Part shown: piece by piece, positions 1 through 7,654 of the stretch
How positions within the stretch are numbered: the stretch's first letter is position 1
Layout: each line of letters starts with the position of its first letter
Origin: Anaerolineae bacterium
GTDB taxonomy: Bacteria; Chloroflexota; Anaerolineae; JAFGEY01
Length of the DNA: 12,059 nucleotides
Direction of reading: 5' to 3'
Assembly (NCBI GenBank): GCA_016929205.1
Contig: JAFGJF010000644.1
Location: forward strand, 1 to 12,059
Position numbers and translations under genes: made by a program
Notes under the pieces: generated by a model
What the model was told of the DNA's origin: nothing
What the model saw: the letters and a program-made list of their open reading frames with translations, nothing else
Databases searched by the model: none

Positions 1-37
1 AACCTGCCTTCACTATTGTAACATCCTGATTGCCCCC

Positions 38-47
38 ATCATACCAT
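38..47 (-). promoter_or_regulatory. possible extended -10 promoter facing the left edge
   Basis: On the minus strand the sequence reads TGG followed by TATGAT (TATGAT is the complement of 38-43), which matches an extended -10 element. I see no good -35 box 16-18 bases upstream. It lies after the end of the radical SAM gene and a hairpin, so it could start a transcript for a gene beyond the left edge. This is a weak motif match only. Confidence 0.2.
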
Positions 48-57
48 AAAAGCCAGA

Positions 58-99
58 CGGCCTCGATTACTAGAGAATTACAGTTCGGTTATCGAGCCG
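58..99 (-). terminator. candidate terminator hairpin after the radical SAM gene
   Basis: Arms 58-67 and 91-99 are complementary over nine base pairs with one bulged C and a 23-base loop. The hairpin begins 42 bases beyond the stop codon of the minus-strand radical SAM gene. On that strand the stem is followed after a few bases by TTTT. The position is right for ending the minus-strand gene run. The loop is long and the T tract short, so it is only a moderate terminator candidate. Confidence 0.3.
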
Positions 100-140
100 C
101 TGACCAGAACACCCATGGTCCGGGTCAGTCATAAACAACG

Positions 141-1526
141 TCAGAATCGCTTCATACGCACCCACAGTTTGCGCAAGCCAGAGATCGAAAGCACGTCGTC
201 TTTGAAAATGCGCCAGGCCCGGCGGGGTGTAAAGGCATAAAACCGCAGATAGGCCCACTTTTTGTACAGATCTAGCTGCCATCCCGGCAATACCTGATCT
301 GACTTGTAAACCGAATGATTGTAATAGTTGAAATCGGCCAAATCGTCTCCGATCAACGCCTTGGTCTTGTCCCACAAGAACGTGCCCGGCAGCGGCGTCG
401 TAATGTTGAATGCCGCCTCATCGATGGGCAAGCGTGCCGCATATTCAATCGTGTTGATCACTTCGGCGTGCGTTTCCGTCGGCGCACCCAGCATAAAGTA
501 ACCGCCGATCCGCAAATTCAACTTTTTGGCAATGTCTGCCGCTTTGCGCACTTGATCTACGGTAATCCCCTTGTCGTAAATCTCATCCAAAATGCGCTGT
601 GTGCCGCTTTCAATGCCCATATTCATCTGCACCAACCCTGAACGAGCCATTTCTTCCAGCAGATGTGGGTTTCTGACCACCAGGTCGGCGCGGACGTTAC
701 ATCCCCACTTGAAACCCAAACCCGAATCGCGCAGGCTTGCGGCAAACTCCATCGCCCATCCATTGTGCGCGATAAAGGTATCATCTTCGAGCATAAAGGC
801 ATCGAGGCGATATTTCTCTTTCAACTCGCGCAGCTCGCCGATAACGTGTGATACCGGGCGACGTCGCAGCCGTCGCCCAAACAACGCATTCAGCGTCGGC
901 TGGCAATATGTGCAGGAAAACGGGCAGCCGCGAGAAGCAATGATCGACGTCCCGCGCAATTCCGGCGAGGCAGCGGTCAGGCTGTACCACGCCCTGGCGT
1001 ACGCCTCCATATCGACCAGATCGCGCGCCGGGTAAGGCAATGATCCCAGGTCGTGAATCGGCATCCGTGGTGGATTGCGCACGATTTTGCCATCGCGCTT
1101 GTACCAGATACCGGCAACGTCCTGAGGATCGCCATCCTGTTCAATCAGTTCCTGCAGCGCCTCTTCCCCCTCGCCCAGGCAAATCATATCTACATACTCG
1201 TAAGCCAGGCTGCGTTCTGGCAGTACGGTTGGATGCGGCCCTCCCCAAAGCACGATCGGTTTGCTTGGCGCGGCGCGAGCCACGCGTGAAACCTCGATCG
1301 CCTCATTCAACATTGCCGTCATCACCGACAGGCCAATGATATCATAATTACCTTGCTCAATGCGCCGCCTCATCGTCTCTGATGGATTGGCGTAAAAAGT
1401 CATATCGATCACGTCAACGTCGATATCCGGGATCCTCTCACGCAGATAGGATGCCAGGGAAAGAATACCCAGCGGTGGCTGTCCCGACGGGTAGCGCGTC
1501 CTTGGAAAAACAAAAGCGATTTTCAA
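141..1526 (-). CDS. radical SAM protein with N-terminal B12-binding-like domain
   Basis: The protein has 461 residues. Residues 1 to about 145 resemble a cobalamin-binding Rossmann domain (PPLGILSLASYL at 18-29, WGGPHPT at 94-100, CLGEGEEAL at 116-124). A radical SAM domain follows, with the [4Fe-4S] motif RGCPFSCTYC, cysteines 201, 205 and 208. Later motifs are FMLEDDTF, MNMGIESGT and GGYFMLGAPTET, typical of the B12-binding radical SAM superfamily that includes BchE-like and hopanoid- or lipid-modifying enzymes. The His-containing DxHxxG cobalamin signature is absent, as in many of these proteins, so cobalamin use is not proven. The start is TTG at 1526, supported by AGGAG at 1535-1539 with eight bases of spacing; there is no ATG nearby. 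It is the last gene of the minus-strand run, 17 bases after a membrane protein gene. The substrate cannot be named; the neighbours suggest an envelope lipid or glycan. Confidence 0.9.
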   Translation of the reverse strand: MKIAFVFPRTRYPSGQPPLGILSLASYLRERIPDIDVDVIDMTFYANPSETMRRRIEQGNYDIIGLSVMTAMLNEAIEVSRVARAAPSKPIVLWGGPHPTVLPERSLAYEYVDMICLGEGEEALQELIEQDGDPQDVAGIWYKRDGKIVRNPPRMPIHDLGSLPYPARDLVDMEAYARAWYSLTAASPELRGTSIIASRGCPFSCTYCQPTLNALFGRRLRRRPVSHVIGELRELKEKYRLDAFMLEDDTFIAHNGWAMEFAASLRDSGLGFKWGCNVRADLVVRNPHLLEEMARSGLVQMNMGIESGTQRILDEIYDKGITVDQVRKAADIAKKLNLRIGGYFMLGAPTETHAEVINTIEYAARLPIDEAAFNITTPLPGTFLWDKTKALIGDDLADFNYYNHSVYKSDQVLPGWQLDLYKKWAYLRFYAFTPRRAWRIFKDDVLSISGLRKLWVRMKRF

Positions 1527-1534
1527 TGTATCTT

Positions 1535-1539
1535 CTCCT
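1535..1539 (-). promoter_or_regulatory. ribosome binding site deciding a TTG start
   Basis: AGGAG on the minus strand stands eight bases before the TTG at 1526. No ATG or GTG in the same frame is nearby, so this site is the main reason to accept the TTG start of the radical SAM gene. Confidence 0.7.
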
Positions 1540-1543
1540 GCAC

Positions 1544-2488
1544 TTACGATTGGGACCGATCGCGCAAGCCCTGTGCACCGTCAACGGCGTACAAGATGCC
1601 ACCGATCAGGCCAGGCGAAACGGTCTGCAGCGCATACCGCATCAACGACATAGCCACTGCCGCGTCGCTCGCCACGTTCACCGTGCCAAACATCAGCCGG
1701 TAGACCTCTTCACCCACCCCAAGCCCGCCAATCGACGGCACCATCAGGGCCACCGACTGGAGAGGAGCAAACAAGAAAAAGGTGCCCAACGGGAGATGCA
1801 CGTTCAGGCCAAGGGCGATCAAAAACCGGACTGCGATCAAGAGCAAATTAAAGAGTAACGAAATGCCGCAGGCTCGTCCCAGCGCGGCATAACCACATCC
1901 GGCCACCGCCTGATAGAACCGTTCCAGCTTGACCTGGCCGGGCAGTTTGATTTTGCTGCCCAGCCAGGGAACAAACCCCGTTCCCATCGCGATCCAGCCG
2001 CCGATGACGGCAGCCAGGGCGATCGCCGTCACAAAAAGCGCCATGTTGAGTGGGATATCTCGAAAACCAAAGGGCAGGGCCAACAATCCCATCAGAAACA
2101 GCGTCCATAGCCCGGTGGCGCGATCGACCAGCACCGTGCCCGCCGCCTCTGGCGCCTTTTTGCTGTCTCGAGCCAATTCGACAATGCGGATCGCATCGCC
2201 GCCAAATCCACTCAACAAAAAAATGTTGAAAAAGGAACCGACAAAATAAAGCTTGACCAGACGCTTCAAGGGAACGTCGATATCCAGCGACTGCAGCAGT
2301 ACCAGCCAACGCACGGCGCGTAGAGCCACGCCGCCGATGGCCAATGCGCCGGCCAGCGCCAGGTATCCCCACCGAGCTCGCAGGACAACCTGCCATAACT
2401 GGCCCAAATCAACCTGGATCAACAGAACGTAGGCCAGCATCCCTAGACTGATCACAATTTTCAAAACATTAACTATCTTGGACTTCAT
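1544..2488 (-). CDS. LPG_synthase_TM (UPF0104/AglD-like) integral membrane protein
   Basis: The protein has 314 residues with about seven to eight hydrophobic segments spread over its length (for example 7-25, 41-66, 129-140, 149-169, 207-226, 233-250). Family motifs are visible: the segment ending SGFGGDAIR at 93-101, VDRATGL at 121-127 and PSIGGLGVGE at 251-260. These match the membrane domain of the lysylphosphatidylglycerol synthetase/flippase family, which occurs alone in many bacteria beside glycosyltransferases and is thought to handle lipid-linked substrates. There is no C-terminal aminoacyl-transferase domain, so it is not a full MprF. I chose ATG at 2488. The frame stays open to 2770, but that extension overlaps the upstream glycosyltransferase gene and looks non-coding. 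The start lies 19 bases after that gene's stop, and its ribosome binding site is weak. Likely role: flipping or exporting a lipid intermediate made by the neighbouring glycosyltransferase; this is inference. Confidence 0.85.
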   Translation of the reverse strand: MKSKIVNVLKIVISLGMLAYVLLIQVDLGQLWQVVLRARWGYLALAGALAIGGVALRAVRWLVLLQSLDIDVPLKRLVKLYFVGSFFNIFLLSGFGGDAIRIVELARDSKKAPEAAGTVLVDRATGLWTLFLMGLLALPFGFRDIPLNMALFVTAIALAAVIGGWIAMGTGFVPWLGSKIKLPGQVKLERFYQAVAGCGYAALGRACGISLLFNLLLIAVRFLIALGLNVHLPLGTFFLFAPLQSVALMVPSIGGLGVGEEVYRLMFGTVNVASDAAVAMSLMRYALQTVSPGLIGGILYAVDGAQGLRDRSQS

Positions 2489-2507
2489 TCTCAGTCTGCG
2501 TCTCTTT

Positions 2508-4874
2508 TCATTCAATCGAAACAGGCACAAGCAAAACGCGATCGCCTGCGGCCTCGCCATCAAGCATAACCGGCAAACGCCCGGCCTTATGCCGGTACAC
2601 CCCAATCTCGATCCACGCCGCTTGTGGCGAAGCCTCGCCAACATGGAAACGATGGACCTGGACCACAGTATCGCCGGGTCGCCATCCTGTCGGAGGGCTG
2701 TCGAGCACGTCGGTGCCGCCGATGACCTGGCTGTCCTGATCGAGCAAGTGAACGAACGTATCCCAATCATCCTGCGCTTGCACAGTGCGCAACGCGCGCC
2801 AATAGGTCACCAATTCGACCACGTCCCCCACCTTGAAACGCTCGCCGTTGAGACGATAGCCGGTCAATGTCAATAGGTCGCCAAACTGCGCGCCATCGTC
2901 GAGCAAACGGCGCAACTCGGGATGCGTGAACTGGATCTCCGGACTGACCCACATGGGTGAATCCTGGGCCAGCGTTTCCACACGTGCCTGTAAGACCTGA
3001 CCGCCATCCCAGCGCCATACCTCAAAGAATGGATTTTCGTCATCCGGTTCCAATTCCCGGCGTTCGATCAGCTTGGCAGAAGCCTCAAATTCAGCCTGCA
3101 GCGCGGGATCGAGTGGCGTCAACGCGGAAAAAACAAACCGCGCTTTGCCCTCAACCGGATACACAATGCCACCGAGCCCGTTAAACCAGCGATCAGCGAT
3201 ATCGTGCCGAACGGCGACATAGCGGAAAATCCACGGATCGTGATAATAGAGCGGATACATGGCCGAAAACGCGACAGCCCCATCTTCAGGCTCATCGCGC
3301 AGATATTTGGAAACAGCAACCATATTCTGATTGTGGATGTTACGCGTCTCCGGCCGGTCTGGCCAATCGACAAAATAAGTGTAGGACGAGCGCCAGCCTT
3401 CCATCAATACCAGGGCCACAGCCAAAATAATCCAGGCGACCTGGACCCATGACCGTCGAATTCCAAACGACGCACCACGATCGCCGTCTGCGATATCCAA
3501 TCTCGGCAAATCCACTCCTGTCCGCCCTGAATCGCCAGATCCAGAGCGGGGGTTTGGCAACCCTCTTGGAGCCGCCCTGGGTCTTTCAAGTCTGCGCATT
3601 GCAAACGCCCATATCTCGACCACGGCAAATGCCAGGAACAGATAAACCACCGGCTGGGCCGCCAGCGTGCGCCAGAAAATGCCCTCATTTGTCGTGACCA
3701 AACCGGAAAACATAGCCGCCGGAAGCCAAAGCAGCAAAAAAGCGTACCGTGCATCCCGCCAACGCCAAATGGCAAGGATCAATCCCACGTAAAACAAGAT
3801 CGAACCTGCCCAGTTGAAAATAGGGCGACCGGGAATATTGTACACCCAAAACGTATCCCCCACCCACGAAAAAACGCGCACCCCGTTCCAGAGATGGTTG
3901 AACAAACGCTGCGGCTTGCCTTGCAGAAATTCGTTGATCGGCCCCATCATCCCGGCAAAGCGCACCTGATCGCTGGGATGGGCCACCAGATACCATCCCA
4001 ACGGCAGTGCGACCAGTGCGGCAACGGCCACCATCAGCACCATCCCCGGCCATATACAACGCAGCAGCGATCGCGTTTCCTTGAACAATAACATATAACA
4101 CGCCATCGCCGGGAACACTGCCCACGTGACGCGGGCCGGAAGATATGTGTAAAAAGACAAGCCAAGGAGAAACCCTGCAATCGTAAAATGAGTGACCGAG
4201 GACTGCCACAACCGGGAAAAAGTAGGCTGCCGCCTGCCACTGCCCGCGCTTTGTGGGTTGAGATCTGTTACTTGGCGCATTTTACGATGCGCCATTTGCA
4301 GCGTATTGCGCTGTACTGTTTGCAGCGCTTTCCAGAAAAACATAGCCGCCAGCAGCCAAACTGAAGCCAACGTATTGCCGCGCAGTGCTTGCCGGCAGAT
4401 GCTGATCGGCCAGAATGATACTGCCATCCAGGCTGCACTGATCCAGGCGATGTGAAAGCCAAACATTCGGTTTTGAGGTCCGTCGATCCCGCCTTGGTCG
4501 CCAAATGGGTGTCGATTACTAAATACAAGCCGCGCAAAGAGATAGGTCAGTGGAACCAGCACCAAGCCAAATGCGGCTGCTGTAGCCCGCATCACCGTCA
4601 CCGTGTGACCAAACAGGACGAATGCCGCTGCCACAAAATACGAATAAAACGGCTCGTGGCCATACCCCAACGTAAAGTAAATCGGCCACTCGCCGTTCAA
4701 GATGATCTCGGCCTCGGCACCGAACGCGGCCTCATCGTGTGTCATACCCGGGGGCACGGTGTCGAGCCAAGCAAAACGCAAAAAAGCGGCTACGACTATC
4801 ATGACGCCGAGCACACCTATCTCCAGCCACAAGCCGGGCCGCCTGCTCTTTGATTCAATCTTGTTCAATAACAT
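2508..4874 (-). CDS. PMT/GT39-like GT-C membrane glycosyltransferase with C-terminal beta domain
   Basis: From ATG 4874 the protein has 788 residues. The first membrane segment (about 15-34) is followed by an external loop with THDE at 45-48, the acidic motif expected in GT-C enzymes of the dolichyl-phosphate-mannose protein mannosyltransferase superfamily, and by GYGHEPFYSY at 70-79. About ten further hydrophobic segments run to residue 492. A soluble region follows, ending in a beta-rich domain (about 665-788, with YWRA, FVHLLDQD and GWRPGD) of a type I associate with Chloroflexota glycosyltransferases. These enzymes usually move a sugar from a polyprenyl-phosphate donor to a protein or lipid at the outer membrane face. 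Two polar inserts (about 183-225 and 427-475) interrupt the membrane part. TTG at 4904 could add ten residues, but neither start has a good ribosome binding site. The UbiB-like gene upstream ends 67 bases earlier and the flippase-like gene follows after 19. Confidence 0.85.
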   Translation of the reverse strand: MLLNKIESKSRRPGLWLEIGVLGVMIVVAAFLRFAWLDTVPPGMTHDEAAFGAEAEIILNGEWPIYFTLGYGHEPFYSYFVAAAFVLFGHTVTVMRATAAAFGLVLVPLTYLFARLVFSNRHPFGDQGGIDGPQNRMFGFHIAWISAAWMAVSFWPISICRQALRGNTLASVWLLAAMFFWKALQTVQRNTLQMAHRKMRQVTDLNPQSAGSGRRQPTFSRLWQSSVTHFTIAGFLLGLSFYTYLPARVTWAVFPAMACYMLLFKETRSLLRCIWPGMVLMVAVAALVALPLGWYLVAHPSDQVRFAGMMGPINEFLQGKPQRLFNHLWNGVRVFSWVGDTFWVYNIPGRPIFNWAGSILFYVGLILAIWRWRDARYAFLLLWLPAAMFSGLVTTNEGIFWRTLAAQPVVYLFLAFAVVEIWAFAMRRLERPRAAPRGLPNPRSGSGDSGRTGVDLPRLDIADGDRGASFGIRRSWVQVAWIILAVALVLMEGWRSSYTYFVDWPDRPETRNIHNQNMVAVSKYLRDEPEDGAVAFSAMYPLYYHDPWIFRYVAVRHDIADRWFNGLGGIVYPVEGKARFVFSALTPLDPALQAEFEASAKLIERRELEPDDENPFFEVWRWDGGQVLQARVETLAQDSPMWVSPEIQFTHPELRRLLDDGAQFGDLLTLTGYRLNGERFKVGDVVELVTYWRALRTVQAQDDWDTFVHLLDQDSQVIGGTDVLDSPPTGWRPGDTVVQVHRFHVGEASPQAAWIEIGVYRHKAGRLPVMLDGEAAGDRVLLVPVSIE

Positions 4875-4910
4875 CTCGGTCACAATGGAGCTAAATATAC
4901 TCAAAATCCG

Positions 4911-4938
4911 ATAATACGCAAATGGTCCGTGATCTGAA
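4911..4938 (-). promoter_or_regulatory. weak candidate promoter upstream of the glycosyltransferase
   Basis: On the minus strand TATTAT (complement of 4911-4916) could be a -10 box with TTCAGA 16 bases upstream (complement of 4933-4938), or TTGTTC with a 19-base spacer. Transcription would start near 4904, about 30 bases before ATG 4874 and almost on the alternative TTG start. This is the widest gap within the minus-strand run, so an internal promoter here is reasonable, but the -35 match is poor. Confidence 0.2.
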
Positions 4939-4941
4939 CAA

Positions 4942-6651
4942 CTACATACCCTTTGTGCGGATAATCGACCACAACAGCCACGCGCCGGTCATGCCGGCCA
5001 GCACAAAACTAACCTGGGCAACGGGAATAGCGACGCTGAGTCCGGGCAGTTGGAACAAGGTCTGGATTTCCTGCCCACCCATCAGGATCAATGCCGAACC
5101 GATAATCAGCGCAGCAACGATCACGGCAAACGCCATCCGGTTGGCAATACGGTCCACGCGCTGGATAATCATCCGAATATCGCGCACCGAAACGCCCACC
5201 GTCAAGTCACCGTCATCGAGCTGATCCCACAGGTCATCCAGCCGGGCTGGGAAACGCTGCACAAACATGTTGAGCGAATCAAGTGTGCGAAAAGCATTGC
5301 TGCCAATGCGCTGCAGACTCAGTTTCTTCGAGACCAGCTCGCGCACAAATGGCTCCAACGATTCGATCAATTTGTAATCGGGATCGAGCTTGATGCCCAC
5401 CCCATCCAGGATCAGGATCGTGCGAATCAGCATGGCAAAGTCAGAGGGCAGCCGCACGTGATGCATAAACGTGATCGAAAACACCTCGCTCAAGATCTGT
5501 GCCACATCCATCTGGTTGATCGGCAGCCCCAGATAGCGGATCAGCAGCCGCTGCACGTCCCGCTCCAGCTCGCGCAAGTTGGTCGCCCGCGTGATCACGC
5601 CCATACGCACCAACACTGTCGTCACCCGCTCCGAATCCTGCGTGATCACGCTGACCAACAGATCGCCCAATTGATCACGCAAGCGGCTCGAGATAAAGGC
5701 CACCATGCCGAAATCGAGGATCGCCACGTGATCGTCAATGACCATGATGTTGCCCGGGTGCGGGTCAGCGTGGAAAAAGCCATCCTCAAAGATCTGCTTC
5801 ATATAAAAATCGGTGCCAACCTGGGCAATAGCCGCCAGGTCGTACCCCTCACGTTTCAGCCGTTCCATATCCAACAACTTGATCCCGTCCAGCTCTTCCA
5901 TCACAATGACGCGCTGGGTCGTGTACTCCCAATACACCTTGGGAATGCGTATTGTCGGATCCTCGTGATAGACCTGATAGAAACGATCGATGTTTTGCGC
6001 TTCAAAGGTATAGTCAAGCTCGTTCATCAATGAATAACCCAATTCTTCGACTACTTCAACCGGGTTATAGTTGCGCGCAACCTCGGAACGCTTTGCCCAA
6101 AAATGGGCCTGGCGCATCAACAGATCCAGGTCTGATTTGACCATCTGCTTGATCCTGGGGCGTTGCACTTTGACCACGACGCGATCGCCGCTGGGCAGCA
6201 CCGCGCGGTGCACCTGTCCAATCGACGCAGCGGCGATTGGCGTCCGTTCAAAACTGGCAAAAATCGCCTCCGGCAGTTTGCCCAACTCGATTTCGATCTG
6301 CTCGGCCACCTGCTCGTACGGAAAAGCCGGGGCGGAGTCAAGCAGCTTGGCCAGTTCCTCCGTGAATCCCGGCGGCAAGAGATCGCCGCGCCCGCTCAAA
6401 ATCTGTCCTAGCTTGATATACGTTGGTCCGAGATCTTCGAGAGTATGCCGCACACGCTCCCCGAGCGACAACCGTTCCAGCTCTTCTTCTGATTTGTCGG
6501 CACGCTTGCGCCAGCCACGTGGCAAAAATCGTCCCAGTTCGGTCTGATCGAGCAACATACCCAGTCCGTTACGGGCCAGAATATCGGCAATATTGCGCAG
6601 ACGGTTCAACTCTTGAATTTGCTGTCCCAACGGGAGATTCCAGATGTTCAT
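4942..6651 (-). CDS. UbiB/ABC1-family atypical kinase-like protein
   Basis: The protein has 569 residues, the usual length for the family. Seen in order: the KLGQ motif at 80-83, diagnostic of the UbiB/COQ8/ABC1 group; a nucleotide-loop-like ASIGQVH at 142-148, where most members have SIAQVH; the ATP-contacting lysine at 161 in VVVKVQRP; ELDYTFEAQN at 211-220; a catalytic loop HADPHPGN at 294-301; and the metal-binding DFG at 313-315. Two membrane helices end the protein (about 506-524 and 537-562). In other organisms these proteins act as ATPases needed for isoprenoid quinone or lipid metabolism, anchored to the membrane by the C-terminal pair. All key residues are present, so activity is expected. 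The substrate is unknown, and a ubiquinone role should not be assumed. GAGAGGGGTGAT stands directly before the ATG, a Shine-Dalgarno-like purine run. It starts 12 bases after the Ldh_2-like gene ends, which suggests cotranscription. Confidence 0.92.
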   Translation of the reverse strand: MNIWNLPLGQQIQELNRLRNIADILARNGLGMLLDQTELGRFLPRGWRKRADKSEEELERLSLGERVRHTLEDLGPTYIKLGQILSGRGDLLPPGFTEELAKLLDSAPAFPYEQVAEQIEIELGKLPEAIFASFERTPIAAASIGQVHRAVLPSGDRVVVKVQRPRIKQMVKSDLDLLMRQAHFWAKRSEVARNYNPVEVVEELGYSLMNELDYTFEAQNIDRFYQVYHEDPTIRIPKVYWEYTTQRVIVMEELDGIKLLDMERLKREGYDLAAIAQVGTDFYMKQIFEDGFFHADPHPGNIMVIDDHVAILDFGMVAFISSRLRDQLGDLLVSVITQDSERVTTVLVRMGVITRATNLRELERDVQRLLIRYLGLPINQMDVAQILSEVFSITFMHHVRLPSDFAMLIRTILILDGVGIKLDPDYKLIESLEPFVRELVSKKLSLQRIGSNAFRTLDSLNMFVQRFPARLDDLWDQLDDGDLTVGVSVRDIRMIIQRVDRIANRMAFAVIVAALIIGSALILMGGQEIQTLFQLPGLSVAIPVAQVSFVLAGMTGAWLLWSIIRTKGM

Positions 6652-6663
6652 ATCACCCCTCTC

Positions 6664-7644
6664 TTACCAAAGCGACTGTAATCCAAACTCACCGGCCAGA
6701 TCCTGCAACAATTGCCGGTGCTCCGATCCGAGTGGAATACCTTCCTGCCGCCATTGTCGCTCTCGCTCAGCTTCCACGCCACCCGCCAGGTAGGCCTGAT
6801 CGAACCCTTCCAGTGGTTGCAGCACGCGCACCCGGCGCACGTACTCGTCCATCTCGCGCTTGAACTGCTCGGGTGGCATAAACAATGCGATCTGGAAGGC
6901 AAACACCAGCGATCCCTGGTTGGCGCCGGGATACGTCCGTGTGGCGCGCGCCGGATCGATGGGCACACCGGCCAGCAGGCCACCCCATGCCTGGCAGATC
7001 GTGCCCATCCCAAGCGAACGGAAAACAATGCCCGGCGCCTTGCGCGCGATCTCGTCGCGGTACGGATCGCGGCTGTATAGATCGTGCATCGCGCCAAAAT
7101 CCAGCACCAGAGGATCTTGATCGGCAGTCGGTGCGCTAAACGACATCGGCGAGCCGCCGGCGGCGTTAAAGATAGGCTGACCGGGAGCAAGATTCAACTG
7201 GTGCCCGGAGGTGACAAAACAGAGCAGATCGTGGGCCAGGGTCAAACGGCTATAGATCCCCGCCGCCCCAAAGTGCCCGTGGTTGCGCGTCAGCAACACG
7301 CCAACGCCTTGAGCCCTGACCTTGTCAATCAGTGACATCGTCCCCTGGTATGCCGGAAAATATCCCAGCCCCCCATCGCCATCTATCAGCAAGCTGACCG
7401 GTGTCTCGTGCACGACATGCACCTGCGGGTTGTCGTTCAGCTTGCCGTCGCGCATCAGCCGCGCATAGGCAGCTATCTGACGGCTGCCGTGGCTAAAAAC
7501 ACCCCGCAAGTCATTGCTCACCAGCAGATCGGCCAGCAGCCCGGCCTTGTCTTGCGGCAGGCCGGCGGCTTGACCGACTTGGGAAACAAAAGCCTGTAGA
7601 TCCCGATAGGGCACCTGTATACATGTCTCTGGAGGAAAATTCAT
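6664..7644 (-). CDS. Ldh_2 (malate/L-lactate dehydrogenase-like) family oxidoreductase, divergent
   Basis: The protein has 326 residues, close to the 330-350 of the family. The N-terminal half carries the hallmark DLRGVFSHGS at 45-54, with catalytic-type His52, and the NHGHFGAAG loop at 121-129. Relatives are NAD(P)H-dependent 2-oxoacid or ureidoglycolate dehydrogenases of the YlbC/YiaK/AllD type. The C-terminal half is unusual. Where the family has a conserved G-x-NP segment, this protein has AAGGSPMSFSAP at 161-172. The usual lysine/glycine-rich stretch after the DFG-like strand is replaced by a segment rich in Asp, Tyr and Arg (187-205). Substrate, and even dehydrogenase activity, are therefore uncertain. 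The start ATG at 7644 has GAGG nine bases upstream. The gene lies between a binding-protein gene (10-base gap) and the UbiB-like gene (12-base gap), so it may act on whatever the binding protein delivers. That is inference. Confidence 0.85.
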   Translation of the reverse strand: MNFPPETCIQVPYRDLQAFVSQVGQAAGLPQDKAGLLADLLVSNDLRGVFSHGSRQIAAYARLMRDGKLNDNPQVHVVHETPVSLLIDGDGGLGYFPAYQGTMSLIDKVRAQGVGVLLTRNHGHFGAAGIYSRLTLAHDLLCFVTSGHQLNLAPGQPIFNAAGGSPMSFSAPTADQDPLVLDFGAMHDLYSRDPYRDEIARKAPGIVFRSLGMGTICQAWGGLLAGVPIDPARATRTYPGANQGSLVFAFQIALFMPPEQFKREMDEYVRRVRVLQPLEGFDQAYLAGGVEAERERQWRQEGIPLGSEHRQLLQDLAGEFGLQSLW

Positions 7645-7654
7645 TTGACACGCC

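Noticed and set aside
70..375. 101-codon minus-strand frame overlapping the end of the radical SAM gene
   Set aside because: Two thirds lie inside the radical SAM gene in another frame, there is no ribosome binding site, and the translation has no recognisable features.
2489..2770. 94-codon N-terminal extension of the flippase-like protein
   Set aside because: The extension overlaps the 3' end of the glycosyltransferase gene and its translation is Arg/Cys/Ser-rich without hydrophobic pattern. ATG 2488 starts the first membrane-protein-like sequence.
5050..6033. 327-codon open frame on the plus strand
   Set aside because: It lies opposite the UbiB-like gene, whose catalytic motifs are intact. 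The His/Gln/Asp-rich composition is typical of the reverse complement of a coding strand.
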